Source: an uncultured Oscillospiraceae bacterium (GTDB lineage Bacteria; Bacillota; Clostridia; Oscillospirales; Oscillospiraceae). From it: a stretch of DNA of 64,000 nt. The stretch is taken from NCBI GenBank assembly GCA_934589525.1, contig CAKTOB010000009.1, forward strand, positions 1 through 64,000, in the 5' to 3' direction. The notes under the pieces are model-generated. The model saw only the letters and a list, made by a program, of their open reading frames with translations, was not told the DNA's origin and searched no databases. A program made the position numbers and the translations under genes. Of this stretch, positions 43,192-52,692 are shown in pieces (within the stretch, counting starts at the first letter, position 1; the number at the start of each line of letters is the position of its first letter).

Positions 43192-44553
43192 ATGGCAAAG
43201 ACAAAAACTGTCTTTTTCTGTACAAACTGCGGCAACGAAAGCCCAAAATGGCAGGGCAGGTGTCCTGCCTGCGGGGCGTGGAATACCTTTGAAGAGCATA
43301 TTGAAAAGCCCATGATGCCCGGGAAAACAAAGTCAAATCCGGTCGGGCAGGGGAAAAAGCCCCAGAAGATTCAAAATGTGGATACGGATGCTGAAATCCG
43401 TTTCTCCACCGGCATGAAGGAGCTGGACCGGGTCTTGGGCGGCGGCGCAGTGGCAGGTTCTCTGGTTCTGGTAGGCGGTGCGCCCGGAATCGGGAAATCA
43501 ACGCTGCTATTGCAGATCTGCAACAGCCTGTGTTCGGACAGAAGCGTCCTCTATGTATCCGGTGAGGAAAGCGAGCGGCAGCTGAAGCTTCGGGCACAGC
43601 GCCTGGAGGTTGCTCCTGAGAAGTTATATATTCTCTCAGAGACGCGGTTATCAGACATTTTGGAAGCTGTTGAGGAACTAAAGCCGGATGTCTTGATCAT
43701 TGACTCGATCCAGACTTTGTATCGGGAGGACAATGATTCTTCTCCGGGCAGCGTATCCCAGGTGAAGGACTGCACTATGGCCATGATGCAGTTAAGCAAA
43801 TCTGAGGACATTACGATTTTTGTGGTTGGGCATATCAACAAGGATGGGAATATTGCCGGTCCCAAGGTGCTGGAGCATATGGTGGACTGCGTGCTGTATT
43901 TCGAAGGAGATTCCAATACTTCCTACCGCCTGCTCCGTGCCGCAAAGAACCGTTTTGGCTCTACAAATGAAATCGGTGTCTTCGAAATGATGGAGCACGG
44001 CTTGGAAGAAGTACCAAGCCCCTCTCAGATGCTTTTGGAAGGCCGTCCAAAGGGGGCCAGCGGCACCTGCGTTGCCTGTGTGATGGAAGGTACGAGGCCC
44101 GTTCTTGCAGAGGTGCAGGCACTTGTGGCGAAAACCATGACCAACGTTCCCAGAAGGGCTGCTGATGGATTTGATTTCAACCGAATGATGCTCCTGTTAG
44201 CTGTCGCGGACAAACGTGCAGGACTGAAGACAGCAGCTTTTGACGCATATATCAATGTGATCGGCGGCCTCAGATTGGATGAACCTGGTGCGGACCTGCC
44301 GGTGGCACTGTCCATAGCATCTTCCTACCGGGACCGGCCAATTGCGGATGATTTGGTGGCCATTGGTGAAATTGGTTTGACGGGAGAAATTCGTACAGTT
44401 TCCCACATGCACCAACGACTAGAAGAAGCGAAACGGCTGGGATTTCAAAAGTGCATCATACCATACGGTCGTTCAGAAAGGCTGGAAATCCCGGATGGAA
44501 TGACCGCTTACAAGGTGCGCAATCTCCGGGAAGCGATTGAAATAGCACTATAA
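43192..44553 (+). CDS. radA: DNA repair protein RadA
   Basis: 453 aa. C4 zinc finger (Cys10, 13, 24, 27: CTNCGNESPKWQGRCPAC), RecA-like ATPase with GGAPGIGKST (about 95-104), Walker B VLIIDSIQTL, RadA-specific RAAKNRFGSTNEIG, and C-terminal Lon-like domain. Helps branch migration in recombination repair. Full family length; own promoter. Confidence 0.97.
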   Translation: MAKTKTVFFCTNCGNESPKWQGRCPACGAWNTFEEHIEKPMMPGKTKSNPVGQGKKPQKIQNVDTDAEIRFSTGMKELDRVLGGGAVAGSLVLVGGAPGIGKSTLLLQICNSLCSDRSVLYVSGEESERQLKLRAQRLEVAPEKLYILSETRLSDILEAVEELKPDVLIIDSIQTLYREDNDSSPGSVSQVKDCTMAMMQLSKSEDITIFVVGHINKDGNIAGPKVLEHMVDCVLYFEGDSNTSYRLLRAAKNRFGSTNEIGVFEMMEHGLEEVPSPSQMLLEGRPKGASGTCVACVMEGTRPVLAEVQALVAKTMTNVPRRAADGFDFNRMMLLLAVADKRAGLKTAAFDAYINVIGGLRLDEPGADLPVALSIASSYRDRPIADDLVAIGEIGLTGEIRTVSHMHQRLEEAKRLGFQKCIIPYGRSERLEIPDGMTAYKVRNLREAIEIAL

Positions 44554-44597
44554 AATAATGAGGAACCGTTTTTTGATGGTTCCTCATTATTTTATAG
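44548..44597. terminator. bidirectional terminator radA / XRE gene
   Basis: Perfect 20-bp stem (44548-44567 with 44578-44597) beginning in the radA stop region, 10-base loop rich in T; AT-rich outer arms give T-runs for both strands. Confidence 0.85.
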
Positions 44598-44613
44598 CAC
44601 GAATATTCCTGCA

Positions 44614-45096
44614 TTATAGCAGCAATCCAAGGATCAGCCCTAAGACCAGTCCAAGCGCAGCCGCAAGGATCAATAGAAATGGATCATTTCGATAACGAAC
44701 ATGAACGACTTTTTTCAGAACTGGCTTTTCAATCACCTTTTCTACGATCCGTTCGACAGGAACCTCCTTGGTGATCACTTTGGGAGGCGCTGGCGAAGAC
44801 TCTTTTTCGATATAGACCGGTTTCTCGACAACTTTTTCGATGTAAACAGGGCGCTCCTCCACCTGGCGCAGGACGATTGGAGGGGAGGGGAGTTGGGCGT
44901 GTTTTCCGCTGGCCAGATACTCACTATCGGTATTTAACGCCTCGGCCAATTGAATCAGGCGCAATGGGTCTGGCGTGGATAAATCATTTTCCCATTTGCT
45001 GACAGCCTGACGACTTACGTCCATACGCTCCGCAAGCTGTCCCTGGGAGAGAGAAGCTGCTTTCCGAAGTTCCGTGATGCGTTCTCCAATTGACAT
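44614..45096 (-). CDS. XRE-family regulator with C-terminal membrane anchor
   Basis: 160 aa. HTH_3 domain at residues 5-60 (ELRKAASLSQGQLAERMDVSRQAVSKWENDLSTPDPLRLIQLAEAL), a charged Pro/Val/Glu linker with repeated (E)KPVYIEK and PVERIVEKVIEKP units, and a C-terminal Gly-zipper helix LILAAALGLVLGLILGLLL. Tail-anchored HTH proteins of this type could sense membrane state. Target unknown. Confidence 0.85.
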   Translation of the reverse strand: MSIGERITELRKAASLSQGQLAERMDVSRQAVSKWENDLSTPDPLRLIQLAEALNTDSEYLASGKHAQLPSPPIVLRQVEERPVYIEKVVEKPVYIEKESSPAPPKVITKEVPVERIVEKVIEKPVLKKVVHVRYRNDPFLLILAAALGLVLGLILGLLL

Positions 45097-45149
45097 TTAT
45101 ATCACTCAAATCATGTAAACTATTGGTTGCGTTTTATATATTACACGAT

Positions 45150-46148
45150 TTATTTTGAAAAATCAAGCTTGGAAAGCGGATTTGCCTCAGAAGCAATTTT
45201 GAGTTCCGTATTTTCGATATGCGTATAGATTTGGGTGGTGTTAAGGTTTTCATGCCCAAGGACTTCCTGAACGGTTTTGACGTCAACTCCACCGGAGAGC
45301 ATCATGGTTGCCGCTGTGTGACGTAGTTTATGGGCAGAAAACTGGGTGCTGTCCAACCCGGCCTTTAACAGAGCCTTCTTCACCAGACGGTGGACAGCCG
45401 TCACACTGATCCGATTCTTGTCACGAGAGCCAAACAATGCTCGGTTGTCCGTCAGTTCAATTTTACTGCGTTCCTCCAAATAAGCATCGATGGCCTTCCT
45501 GCAAGAGGAGCCAAAGTAGACAAAGCGTTCTTTATTTCCCTTACCGACAACGCGGATCCTGTCTTCGTATACATCTGTCAGGTTCAGGCCGACCAATTCG
45601 CTTCGCCGTATGCCGCAATTCAAAAAGAGCATTAATATGGCGTAATCCCGTTTTTCATTTGTTCCGGACACAGCCTGGAGCAGGGCAGAGGATTCCTCAA
45701 AAGTTAGATATTTCGGCAAGCTTTTCCGTAACTTTGGATACTCCAGATCCGCCACTGGATTCTCTGTCAACTGCTTTGTCCTGACAGTCAGGTACTTATA
45801 AAAGGACTTGATGGCCGACAGCTTTCTAGCACGGGACGCAGCTTCGATGCCATGCTCCGGAACCGCCATATCCGGCCGGGCTACACGGTCATTAGCCAGA
45901 TAGGAAAGAAAATCAAAAATCTCCGATTGCGTAATGCTTGCAATAAAATCCAGATCAATGTCACGAATATCAATGCTCTCCAAATCCGTATCAATGGGCA
46001 TTTCGTTTCGCATCAACTTCATGAATCGAAAGAACATCCGAAGATCCAGATAGTATTCCCGAATCGTTAGTTGAGATTGACCTTTGATATTCTCATGATA
46101 CGTCAAAAAATCCCGCAAAACCTGCGGACAGTCACGATATTGCTGCAT
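45150..46148 (-). CDS. tyrosine recombinase, XerC/D-like
   Basis: 332 aa. N-terminal core-binding (SAM-like) domain, then catalytic Arg in CGIRRSELVGL, Lys region VVGKGNKERFV, HKLRHTAATMM, LGHENLNTTQIYTH with the nucleophilic Tyr. Longer at the N-terminus than XerC/XerD. A second, partial XerD lies at 63268. It may resolve chromosome dimers or be an element's integrase; no element ends were identified around it. Upstream 14-bp inverted repeat at 46215. Confidence 0.9.
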   Translation of the reverse strand: MQQYRDCPQVLRDFLTYHENIKGQSQLTIREYYLDLRMFFRFMKLMRNEMPIDTDLESIDIRDIDLDFIASITQSEIFDFLSYLANDRVARPDMAVPEHGIEAASRARKLSAIKSFYKYLTVRTKQLTENPVADLEYPKLRKSLPKYLTFEESSALLQAVSGTNEKRDYAILMLFLNCGIRRSELVGLNLTDVYEDRIRVVGKGNKERFVYFGSSCRKAIDAYLEERSKIELTDNRALFGSRDKNRISVTAVHRLVKKALLKAGLDSTQFSAHKLRHTAATMMLSGGVDVKTVQEVLGHENLNTTQIYTHIENTELKIASEANPLSKLDFSK

Positions 46149-46574
46149 AATGCTTTTTATCAGGAAATTGAGCCGGAACGTATGAGAGGACGTTTATTTG
46201 ACAATCCAGCCACTGAACGCAACAAAATTTTTATTTTGTTGCGTTCGATACTTTTGGCCCTCCAGGATTTCGGCTGCCGTTCTCCTGATGCCTCCATTTC
46301 TTTTGGTTTTTGGGTCTTTTATGGGTTTCCCCTTTCTTTTGCTCCTAGAATAACGCTATTTTTCCGGTTTGTCAATCTTGCTTTTATCTGCGTCATTTTC
46401 TGGGAATAGAATCGTTATGTTGAGTTGGATTTTTCAGCTTCTGGGAATGCGCTTCTATTCTCTCGTTTTCAGCTATTTTCAAACTTTTCAAGCTGGGTTG
46501 ATTGCGCTATTTTGTTCAAATACATGTTTTGCACTATAAGTATTTCCCTATCATTCATTTTGGGGTGAAATGTT
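46149..46574. other. non-coding gap with a perfect inverted repeat
   Basis: AT-rich, no supported gene. Contains a perfect 14-bp inverted repeat GAACGCAACAAAAT (46215-46228) with 46233-46246 around a T4 loop, 67 bases ahead of the recombinase gene. Otherwise nothing recognised. Confidence 0.5.
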
Positions 46575-46736
46575 ATGTTTTCTCGGTTTTTCTCAAATAT
46601 TCATTTTCGCCGGGTGCTGTGCTGCCTGCTGGCGCTTCTGACCTTTGGCTGCTGCCTGTCCCCTGCTCTTGTTCAGCCGGCGGAAGCTGTTGCTGTAGCG
46701 GATGATATTCTGATTGCCTCTCTGGCGTTCCCATAG
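46575..46736 (+). CDS. short secreted-peptide-like ORF
   Basis: 53 aa. Basic start MFSRFFSNIHFRR, hydrophobic core VLCCLLALLTFGCCLSPALV and a likely cleavage after AEA, leaving about 15 residues. Followed by a terminator. May be a small secreted peptide or the 5' end of a truncated gene. Ribosome site GGGGTGAAA is weak. Confidence 0.35.
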   Translation: MFSRFFSNIHFRRVLCCLLALLTFGCCLSPALVQPAEAVAVADDILIASLAFP

Positions 46737-46762
46737 GTAGCGATTTTGAATCTTAATATTCA

Positions 46763-46797
46763 CCCCCGGAACTGCCGTGATACAGTTCCGGGGGCCT
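46763..46797. terminator. terminator near 46.8 kb
   Basis: Perfect 12-bp stem CCCCCGGAACTG (46763-46774) with 46783-46794, followed by CCTGTTT. Lies between the short ORF (+) and the convergent membrane protein gene (-). Confidence 0.75.
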
Positions 46798-46799
46798 GT

Positions 46800-47288
46800 T
46801 TATCTGCAATGAAACACGAAAAACGAGTTTAACGGTTTGATCATAAGTCCTAGGAGGAAATATGCGTTTGCATTTTCTTTGTCGCAGAGTCTGTAAAAGT
46901 AGTAATAAGCAAACGCCTGATTGTATGCCAGCAGAACCAAAAGTATCAACGGAATGACAATCAGCGCAGCGTTTCCCAGCTTTGCCATTGCAATGACACT
47001 AATTACGCATAAAAACGTCATGATTTCAAATTGAACGGTCAGTTTTTTGGACTTTCCTGCTTGAACTCTGCGCAAGTCTGCGACTTCGGTAAGTAGATGT
47101 TTTCTTGCAATCGGTAGCCATGACATCCAGCTATGTCCGATTCTGTATGCCCTTGCTACGCTACACAGTCCGATTGCGAACAGGATGTACGGAACGATTG
47201 ACATGGCAATCGCTATGATAATCAGTGAACTACCTAATGCGGCGATTTGCTGTGCAGCTTCTTCAAATGGTTGTGTCATTGTGCTCAT
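46800..47288 (-). CDS. multi-pass membrane protein, hypothetical
   Basis: 162 aa, three to four hydrophobic segments (about 18-42, 92-110, 112-130) and a soluble loop IGHSWMSWLPIARKHLLTEVADLRR. Resembles small membrane proteins near GNAT genes but no family motif is certain. Divergent/co-directional with the GNAT gene 90 bases upstream. Confidence 0.65.
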   Translation of the reverse strand: MSTMTQPFEEAAQQIAALGSSLIIIAIAMSIVPYILFAIGLCSVARAYRIGHSWMSWLPIARKHLLTEVADLRRVQAGKSKKLTVQFEIMTFLCVISVIAMAKLGNAALIVIPLILLVLLAYNQAFAYYYFYRLCDKENANAYFLLGLMIKPLNSFFVFHCR

Positions 47289-47378
47289 ACTGTCTACCTC
47301 TCTTTTTGAATCTAATTTGAAGCTTTTTTCGGTTTTTAGGTACTGCTGATGCTATCACTCCTTATGGCTTAACATCCG

Positions 47379-47819
47379 TTAGAAATTCAACTCCATAATG
47401 ATTTCATCCTCGTCACGACGCGTTTCTGCAAAGCCGATTTTTTCATAAAGATGTTTGGCAGCCTGGTTTCCCTGGATATAGCAAAGAACGACTTTGCTGT
47501 ATTTTCCATCGGCTTTCATTGCTTTCAGAACCATTCTGGCCGCTTCCTCGCCGTATCCCTTGCCTTGATACTGCGCATCAATGAAGAATTCACTGAAAAT
47601 ATAGGCATTGAATTGAGGCTCATCGTGGTACGATCCCATACCGATAGGCGTGTCGTCATTATAAATGATATATGCGCGGCTTCTTGCGTTGCGGTACGCA
47701 TATGCGCGGGCAAGGAGCGCTGTGCTGTTTGCGACATATTGCCTTTGCTCATCCGTAACAGCGAATGGAATACGCCAGTTCTTTTCATTTACGTCTTCTA
47801 ATCGAATCATTGTTTTCAT
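47379..47819 (-). CDS. GNAT family N-acetyltransferase
   Basis: 146 aa. Acetyl-CoA loop in DAQYQGKGYGEEAARMVLKAM (Q/RxxGxG/A), preceded by strand YIFSEFFID and followed by HLYEKIGFAETRRDEDE, the usual C-terminal motif B. Substrate unknown. Confidence 0.88.
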   Translation of the reverse strand: MKTMIRLEDVNEKNWRIPFAVTDEQRQYVANSTALLARAYAYRNARSRAYIIYNDDTPIGMGSYHDEPQFNAYIFSEFFIDAQYQGKGYGEEAARMVLKAMKADGKYSKVVLCYIQGNQAAKHLYEKIGFAETRRDEDEIIMELNF

Positions 47820-47916
47820 TCACCTTCGTGCAACTTCTACTACTATTGGCTTTAGTATAATGCACCGCACGGACTTGTGTCAACGATAGAGTGAAAAATG
47901 CAGCCTTTTGCTTGTG

Positions 47917-49347
47917 TTATTCAAATAATGGAAACAGCGTCATTGGCTCCAGCGTATTTCCGGCAGAGAGGAACACGTTCCCACTTTCATCAGGCTGAAA
48001 CACCAAATTCTTGACGGTCTCTCCGTCCCTGTTTCTCCCCTCTGTCACCCATCCGGAGAAGTGTTTCCCATCCGGGGTAGTCACAACCGGACACGTCAGC
48101 TGGGTCATGGAGGTGTCGTAAAAATCAGATTGCAGGACGGTATCTCCGTTTTTGAAGGTAAGGCGGACCTGCTGGTTTTCTTTCATCACGTCCTCTGCGG
48201 TCATGGCGTAGCAGAGCCATTTGTCCGAGGACTCAAAGAACAGGCTTTGGTCGATGACGCTTTCTTTGACGCTGCCATCCTTTCGGTGCTGATTCAGGGT
48301 CACAGATACCCGGACGGAGAACAGCGTATCCGAATACCGGCAGTAGTCCGAAACAGTCTCATTGGTGAAGTCAAAGCTTGCGGCACCCTGGACGAAGCCC
48401 AATTCCGTGCCGGTGATGGCGTTGTAGGCATCGGAACCTTTTACAAAGTACTGGATAATATCCTTCCGGCTGGCCTGCTTCATCATATACAGGGCGTAGG
48501 TTTTGATGGCATCGAGGGCGGTATTGCGCTGCGTGTCACTGATGGTGTCTGCCACGGTCTGCTCAATGAAGGTATTGGTATCTTCATCATAGGCAACACC
48601 CATCTCATTCCCGTTTTCATCTGCGATCCGGACGCTGGGCATAGCGGAGGTGCCGACGGTTTCCTGGGTACAGATGCGGATACCCTTGGTCCCCACAGGC
48701 AGGTAAGCCTCCGCTTGCATGGTGCTGATCTGGATGGTAGCACGATCATCCAAAGCGACTCCGTTTACATAGGCCGTATGCCCGTCCAGCTTTTGGATCC
48801 GATAGTGGACCTTTTCCTGCTTTACAAAAAATGTTACCGTGCCAAGGGCCCAGTCCGGAATGTCCGTTTGGGCAGTCCCCTGCTGTTTGTTCACCAAAGT
48901 AAAGGCGGCGATTTTTTCTTTTCCAAGACGCACAATGTACTTCTTATCTCCGGACAGTCCGGTAGAGGTTTCCATGAAGGTAAGAGCAGAACTTCCGACG
49001 GTGTCTTCCATACTGTTTACGAAAGCGTCTCTGCTTCCATAAGAGGAATCCTGCGCCAGGTCGTACAGTGTTCCCCAGTCAGGGGCAGCAAACAACTGGG
49101 CAAATACCTCTGAAGCTTTTGTACTGGGCTGGGCCAGTTCGTAGCGGGTCAGCCAGCCTTTGAGTGCTTCTAGCTCCCAAAAGGATGCCCCGCAGAACAG
49201 GAGAACGCACAGGAAGAAGGCCGTATAGAATAGGGCACTTCCCTTCCGTGAACTTCTGCTCGGAGAAACGCTGGTTGGACGTTTGGAAATGGTGGGAGCA
49301 GTACTGACGGACCGTCTGCTTTTCTGCTCAAATTTTCCCTGATACAT
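47917..49347 (-). CDS. membrane-anchored extracytoplasmic protein of the glycosidase operon
   Basis: 476 aa. Ser/Thr/Arg-rich cytoplasmic start, one membrane segment about residues 38-58, then a long extracytoplasmic region with strand-rich, NTF2-like-looking repeats (DAIKTYALYMMKQAS...VKGSDAYNAI). No catalytic motif recognised. Starts one base after the stop of the phosphodiester glycosidase gene, so they are one operon; a partner or substrate-binding role is inferred from that. Confidence 0.65.
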   Translation of the reverse strand: MYQGKFEQKSRRSVSTAPTISKRPTSVSPSRSSRKGSALFYTAFFLCVLLFCGASFWELEALKGWLTRYELAQPSTKASEVFAQLFAAPDWGTLYDLAQDSSYGSRDAFVNSMEDTVGSSALTFMETSTGLSGDKKYIVRLGKEKIAAFTLVNKQQGTAQTDIPDWALGTVTFFVKQEKVHYRIQKLDGHTAYVNGVALDDRATIQISTMQAEAYLPVGTKGIRICTQETVGTSAMPSVRIADENGNEMGVAYDEDTNTFIEQTVADTISDTQRNTALDAIKTYALYMMKQASRKDIIQYFVKGSDAYNAITGTELGFVQGAASFDFTNETVSDYCRYSDTLFSVRVSVTLNQHRKDGSVKESVIDQSLFFESSDKWLCYAMTAEDVMKENQQVRLTFKNGDTVLQSDFYDTSMTQLTCPVVTTPDGKHFSGWVTEGRNRDGETVKNLVFQPDESGNVFLSAGNTLEPMTLFPLFE

Positions 49348-49348
49348 G

Positions 49349-50515
49349 TCATTTCCCTCCGGCAGGCCGAACCATCCAGAAATCCGGCATCTTTCTCGGT
49401 TCCGACTGAAGCAACGAGTAGCTGTTCATGATTCGAACCTCTCCGCTGTCACCATAGCGACCATAGGTATCCCGATACATCATGACCGTGGAGGAACCGC
49501 CGTCCATATTGCAGGCATTCACGGCGCCGTATTCCACCATAATGTCAATGGCATCTTTGTATTCCCCGCCCATGGAGCTGGGCTGTCTGCCATCAATGCA
49601 GACGAAAATCACGGTTCCGTCGGCGCGCTGGCCAATGGCTGTCCTGGGATTGAGGCCGGCCACCTTGTTATATTCTTCCATATTGATTTGGCCATTCATG
49701 ATCAAAACGGGGCCAAAGCAGCAGCCATCCCGGATGTTCAGTTTTTCCGCCTGGGCCTTGGAGAGATTCTCCGTAGAAACAACCAGAATATTGTCCCTTG
49801 TAAAGCCCGCAAAGCCGCTGGTTTCTGTGGGCTTTCCGGAGGTCCAGACGCATGCCCCTTCCGAATAGACGAGACCGGCAGGCAAAGAACCCACATAGGC
49901 ACCGGCAGTGCCGTCATCATTAAACGCCCCACCGTTGATGCCCGCAATAGCACCTTCATCCGCCATCGCAGCCGTCAAGCGTTTTCCAGGGATGCTGGTG
50001 CTAAAGCCATTGTGGGTGGAAATCCCCAAATAAACCTGGGCAGGGTCACGGACCAGCATCACTTTGGCGTTGTATGTTCTTCCATGAACATCCTCGATGC
50101 GAATTCCGTCAGGATAGCCCACCCATTCGCTGTCACTCCCTGCCTGATTTCCACGGTTAATGATCACTGCGCTGGTATCGGTCAGCGCATCCTCCAGTTC
50201 CGCATGAACACCGGCCCGAATCTCCGCAACGGTATCCTCTCCAATGAACAGTGCCGGTACCCATTTGGTGGCGCTGGCCTCGATGAGCGCCATAGTCAGC
50301 TGATTCCGTGCCGTGGGGGAAGGTCCGTTGAATACCAGGTTCAAAACAAGGAAGAAGTCCCCAAGCAACAGGAGAACGGCCACGGCCAGCACCAGCAAGA
50401 AGCGCCGGAGAAGCCTTCCCAGCAGTCCATTCCCCTTTTTCTTTCGGATTGGGATTGCGGCCATGTTGCGCTGTTTTGCGGGAGCTTTTTTGAAAGTCCT
50501 GTTTTCTTTCTTCAT
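49349..50515 (-). CDS. phosphodiester glycosidase (NAGPA-like), membrane-anchored
   Basis: 388 aa. Lys/Arg-rich start, membrane helix about 37-62, then a phosphodiester glycosidase domain (about 130-385). Conserved motifs are intact: GINGGAF (192-198), NPRTAIGQ (289-296), IDGR (307-310) and NMDGGSSTVM (336-345). Family members hydrolyse GlcNAc-phosphodiesters, in bacteria probably acting on wall glycans or teichoic-acid linkages. A degenerate copy of this domain is fused to the M56 sensor at 56077-57885. Confidence 0.87.
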   Translation of the reverse strand: MKKENRTFKKAPAKQRNMAAIPIRKKKGNGLLGRLLRRFLLVLAVAVLLLLGDFFLVLNLVFNGPSPTARNQLTMALIEASATKWVPALFIGEDTVAEIRAGVHAELEDALTDTSAVIINRGNQAGSDSEWVGYPDGIRIEDVHGRTYNAKVMLVRDPAQVYLGISTHNGFSTSIPGKRLTAAMADEGAIAGINGGAFNDDGTAGAYVGSLPAGLVYSEGACVWTSGKPTETSGFAGFTRDNILVVSTENLSKAQAEKLNIRDGCCFGPVLIMNGQINMEEYNKVAGLNPRTAIGQRADGTVIFVCIDGRQPSSMGGEYKDAIDIMVEYGAVNACNMDGGSSTVMMYRDTYGRYGDSGEVRIMNSYSLLQSEPRKMPDFWMVRPAGGK

Positions 50516-50577
50516 GGAAATTACCTCTTTTGGTCCATATGATGAAGACGATTCCTTCTTAAAAAGTACAACAAGGA

Positions 50578-50606
50578 CCTGAGACCTGTTTCTTGCAGAT
50601 CTCAGG
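50578..50606 (-). terminator. hairpin after the first VCBS-like membrane protein gene
   Basis: CCTGAGA.CCTG / CAG.TCTCAGG imperfect stem, downstream of the minus-strand gene ending at 50623; T-run only after 12 bases. Confidence 0.5.
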
Positions 50607-50622
50607 CCCCTGCCATCGTTTT

Positions 50623-52692
50623 TTATGGGAATTCATTTATTGGCCGCATGGATAAATCGGCCTGTCCATATTGGGAAAGGATGGACTGTGCCTCCCCTTC
50701 CGATATTTCTTGAGTATAATGATCGCCTTTCAGGTAAGAATACCACCTACCCGAATCCTGATCCTGTTCAACCGTTTCTATCCGTTCGATACAGTAGGAG
50801 TTTAACCTATAAAAGCTGAAATATCTTGCCTCGTGGCTGATCCAATCGTAGTCCGTATATTGGATGACTCCGTTCTGGCAAAGCGTATAGTGGCCCCCTA
50901 TGCCAATGGAAACATCTGTGACTGCACCGTCAAATAATGTGTAGATTTGCCTGATATTGTCCGGTTCATCTGACACAAGAAGTTCATCAATACCGTCTTT
51001 GTCTAAGTCGAAGAATGCAAAGTATTGCAATTTAGGAAAAACACATCTGGCTTTCTCCAAAGCGTCACGATACGCAGATAGTTGTGCTTCTTTGCCCAAT
51101 GCCAACGTTTTTGCCCGTTCATATGTTCCAAGCGTGGTTACGGCATCGTCCATGGGAAAATCCAAGACGGGGTGGAGATTGATCGGAACAACGTCGTATT
51201 GCGATTGGATTTCTTCGGCTTGTTCCTTGCTGATAGGATTCAAACGCCCTGTCCCTTCGCTGTAGGACCACGAATCTGCGGCAGCGTTATATTTCAGGAT
51301 TATCTTTTCCGAAATGAGCGAATCCTGATTTGGAGCATAGGGTGCAAAGTCATAATACACGATTGTTTGCGTATCATAGCCGTCTCCCCATTTTCCGCAA
51401 AGCTGCATACCATCACAAAGCTGTGCTTGGTTTAGTTCAGGCAGATACTCCGCAACGGAACCGTTTTCCTGCGTCAGAACAAAATCAAATGTCTCCGGGT
51501 CTCTGCCGAGAAGCAGTTCTTCTACACCGTTTCCGTCTATATCATAGAGTGCATAATAGAAAAACGGCTTCCATAGGCGCAGCGTGTCGGAGTGAAAATA
51601 ATTCAGTAAAAAATCCTGATATCCGGCGTATTGGCTGTAGTCCTCCTTTTCGGGTTCCTGCTGTGTTTTTGCTTCTTCCGCATCGACAATGTCCAGCAGT
51701 GGTTGTATCGCTCCCAGGTCAAATGGTTTTGGGTGCATTTCCAGATTCAAACCATCCGCCACAAGTTCAATATCCTGTTTTGTGAAGAAAGCATTTTCGT
51801 CCAGAGGCCTTCCCAGGGCATCACTCAGGAGAACGGCGATATAGGCATCATCCAGGTCTGCAAAAATGATGGCATTCAGGTTGCTTTTTGCAAGAAGAAC
51901 CTCAGAACCATAGGATGTAGTATAGGTCCACTGTTCAAAGTCGTCCATTGGAATTTCCAGATATCCTGGATTAAAATAATCCTTCCTGGTGTAAAAAAAT
52001 GTCGTCCCAATGGGATGCTGCCACGCGCCGGGGGCGTTCAGAGTTAATTCGCAGGAATAGTGGAAGTCTCCTTCCGGGTAGAATATGCCGCTGCCCACAG
52101 ATTCCTGAACCTTGGCGTTTTCACGGCAAATGCCAGTGATACCCATTGATTCAAAATATATTTCTGCTTGCCACCTTTGCACTGTCGTATCTACTCCCAA
52201 TAATTGAAGGCCATAGGTTTTAGCGATTTCTTTCAGCTTGCTTGCCTGTTCTGTTGTTCTGCATTGGTAGGTGTAATAGAGATTGTCGGGAATCAATGGG
52301 TCCTTTTCTAATCCGATCCATTCTTCGTCCAATTCAGAAGTGGTCTTATACTCCCACCATTCCTTTGCGGCCAATTGATTCGGACTGCCGGGAGCCCCTT
52401 GAATCGAAAGAACGTCAAAGGCTGTAGGCGTTTTTGGGGTCCGTTTTCCGTCTCTATCATACCACCGATAACCGTTTGAGGCACCGATTTTGAAATCTTC
52501 CAGATTCAAAACGTAAATTACTGTACAACCAACCAATAAAAGTGACAGCATAATAGCCGCCGCTATTAGCCATGTCCTTTTCAGTGAGAGCTGCTTTACT
52601 GTTCTGCATTTTCCATTGCGGCTTTCCAGCGCTGACAGAACATATTTCTCCCTGGCCTCCCCGATTGCGTCGAGCAATTTTTCCGATTTCAC
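50623..52692 (-). CDS. ECF-linked membrane protein with VCBS-like extracellular repeats (copy 1)
   Basis: 689 aa. Cytoplasmic start of about 37 residues (EKLLDAIGEAREKYVLSALES), one membrane helix about 39-65, then a large extracellular region. That region holds Ca-binding-like repeats with the pattern YxLYDIDGNGVEELLLGRD and FFDLDKDGIDELLVSD. It overlaps the ECF sigma gene by 4 bases (ATGA) and is best explained as its anti-sigma or sensor partner (inference). Clearly paralogous to the 53335 gene. Confidence 0.8.
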   Translation of the reverse strand: MKSEKLLDAIGEAREKYVLSALESRNGKCRTVKQLSLKRTWLIAAAIMLSLLLVGCTVIYVLNLEDFKIGASNGYRWYDRDGKRTPKTPTAFDVLSIQGAPGSPNQLAAKEWWEYKTTSELDEEWIGLEKDPLIPDNLYYTYQCRTTEQASKLKEIAKTYGLQLLGVDTTVQRWQAEIYFESMGITGICRENAKVQESVGSGIFYPEGDFHYSCELTLNAPGAWQHPIGTTFFYTRKDYFNPGYLEIPMDDFEQWTYTTSYGSEVLLAKSNLNAIIFADLDDAYIAVLLSDALGRPLDENAFFTKQDIELVADGLNLEMHPKPFDLGAIQPLLDIVDAEEAKTQQEPEKEDYSQYAGYQDFLLNYFHSDTLRLWKPFFYYALYDIDGNGVEELLLGRDPETFDFVLTQENGSVAEYLPELNQAQLCDGMQLCGKWGDGYDTQTIVYYDFAPYAPNQDSLISEKIILKYNAAADSWSYSEGTGRLNPISKEQAEEIQSQYDVVPINLHPVLDFPMDDAVTTLGTYERAKTLALGKEAQLSAYRDALEKARCVFPKLQYFAFFDLDKDGIDELLVSDEPDNIRQIYTLFDGAVTDVSIGIGGHYTLCQNGVIQYTDYDWISHEARYFSFYRLNSYCIERIETVEQDQDSGRWYSYLKGDHYTQEISEGEAQSILSQYGQADLSMRPINEFP

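Noticed and set aside
45150..46736. An integrated element around the tyrosine recombinase
   Set aside because: No direct repeats, tRNA target, excisionase or structural genes were found nearby; XRE plus recombinase alone is not sufficient.
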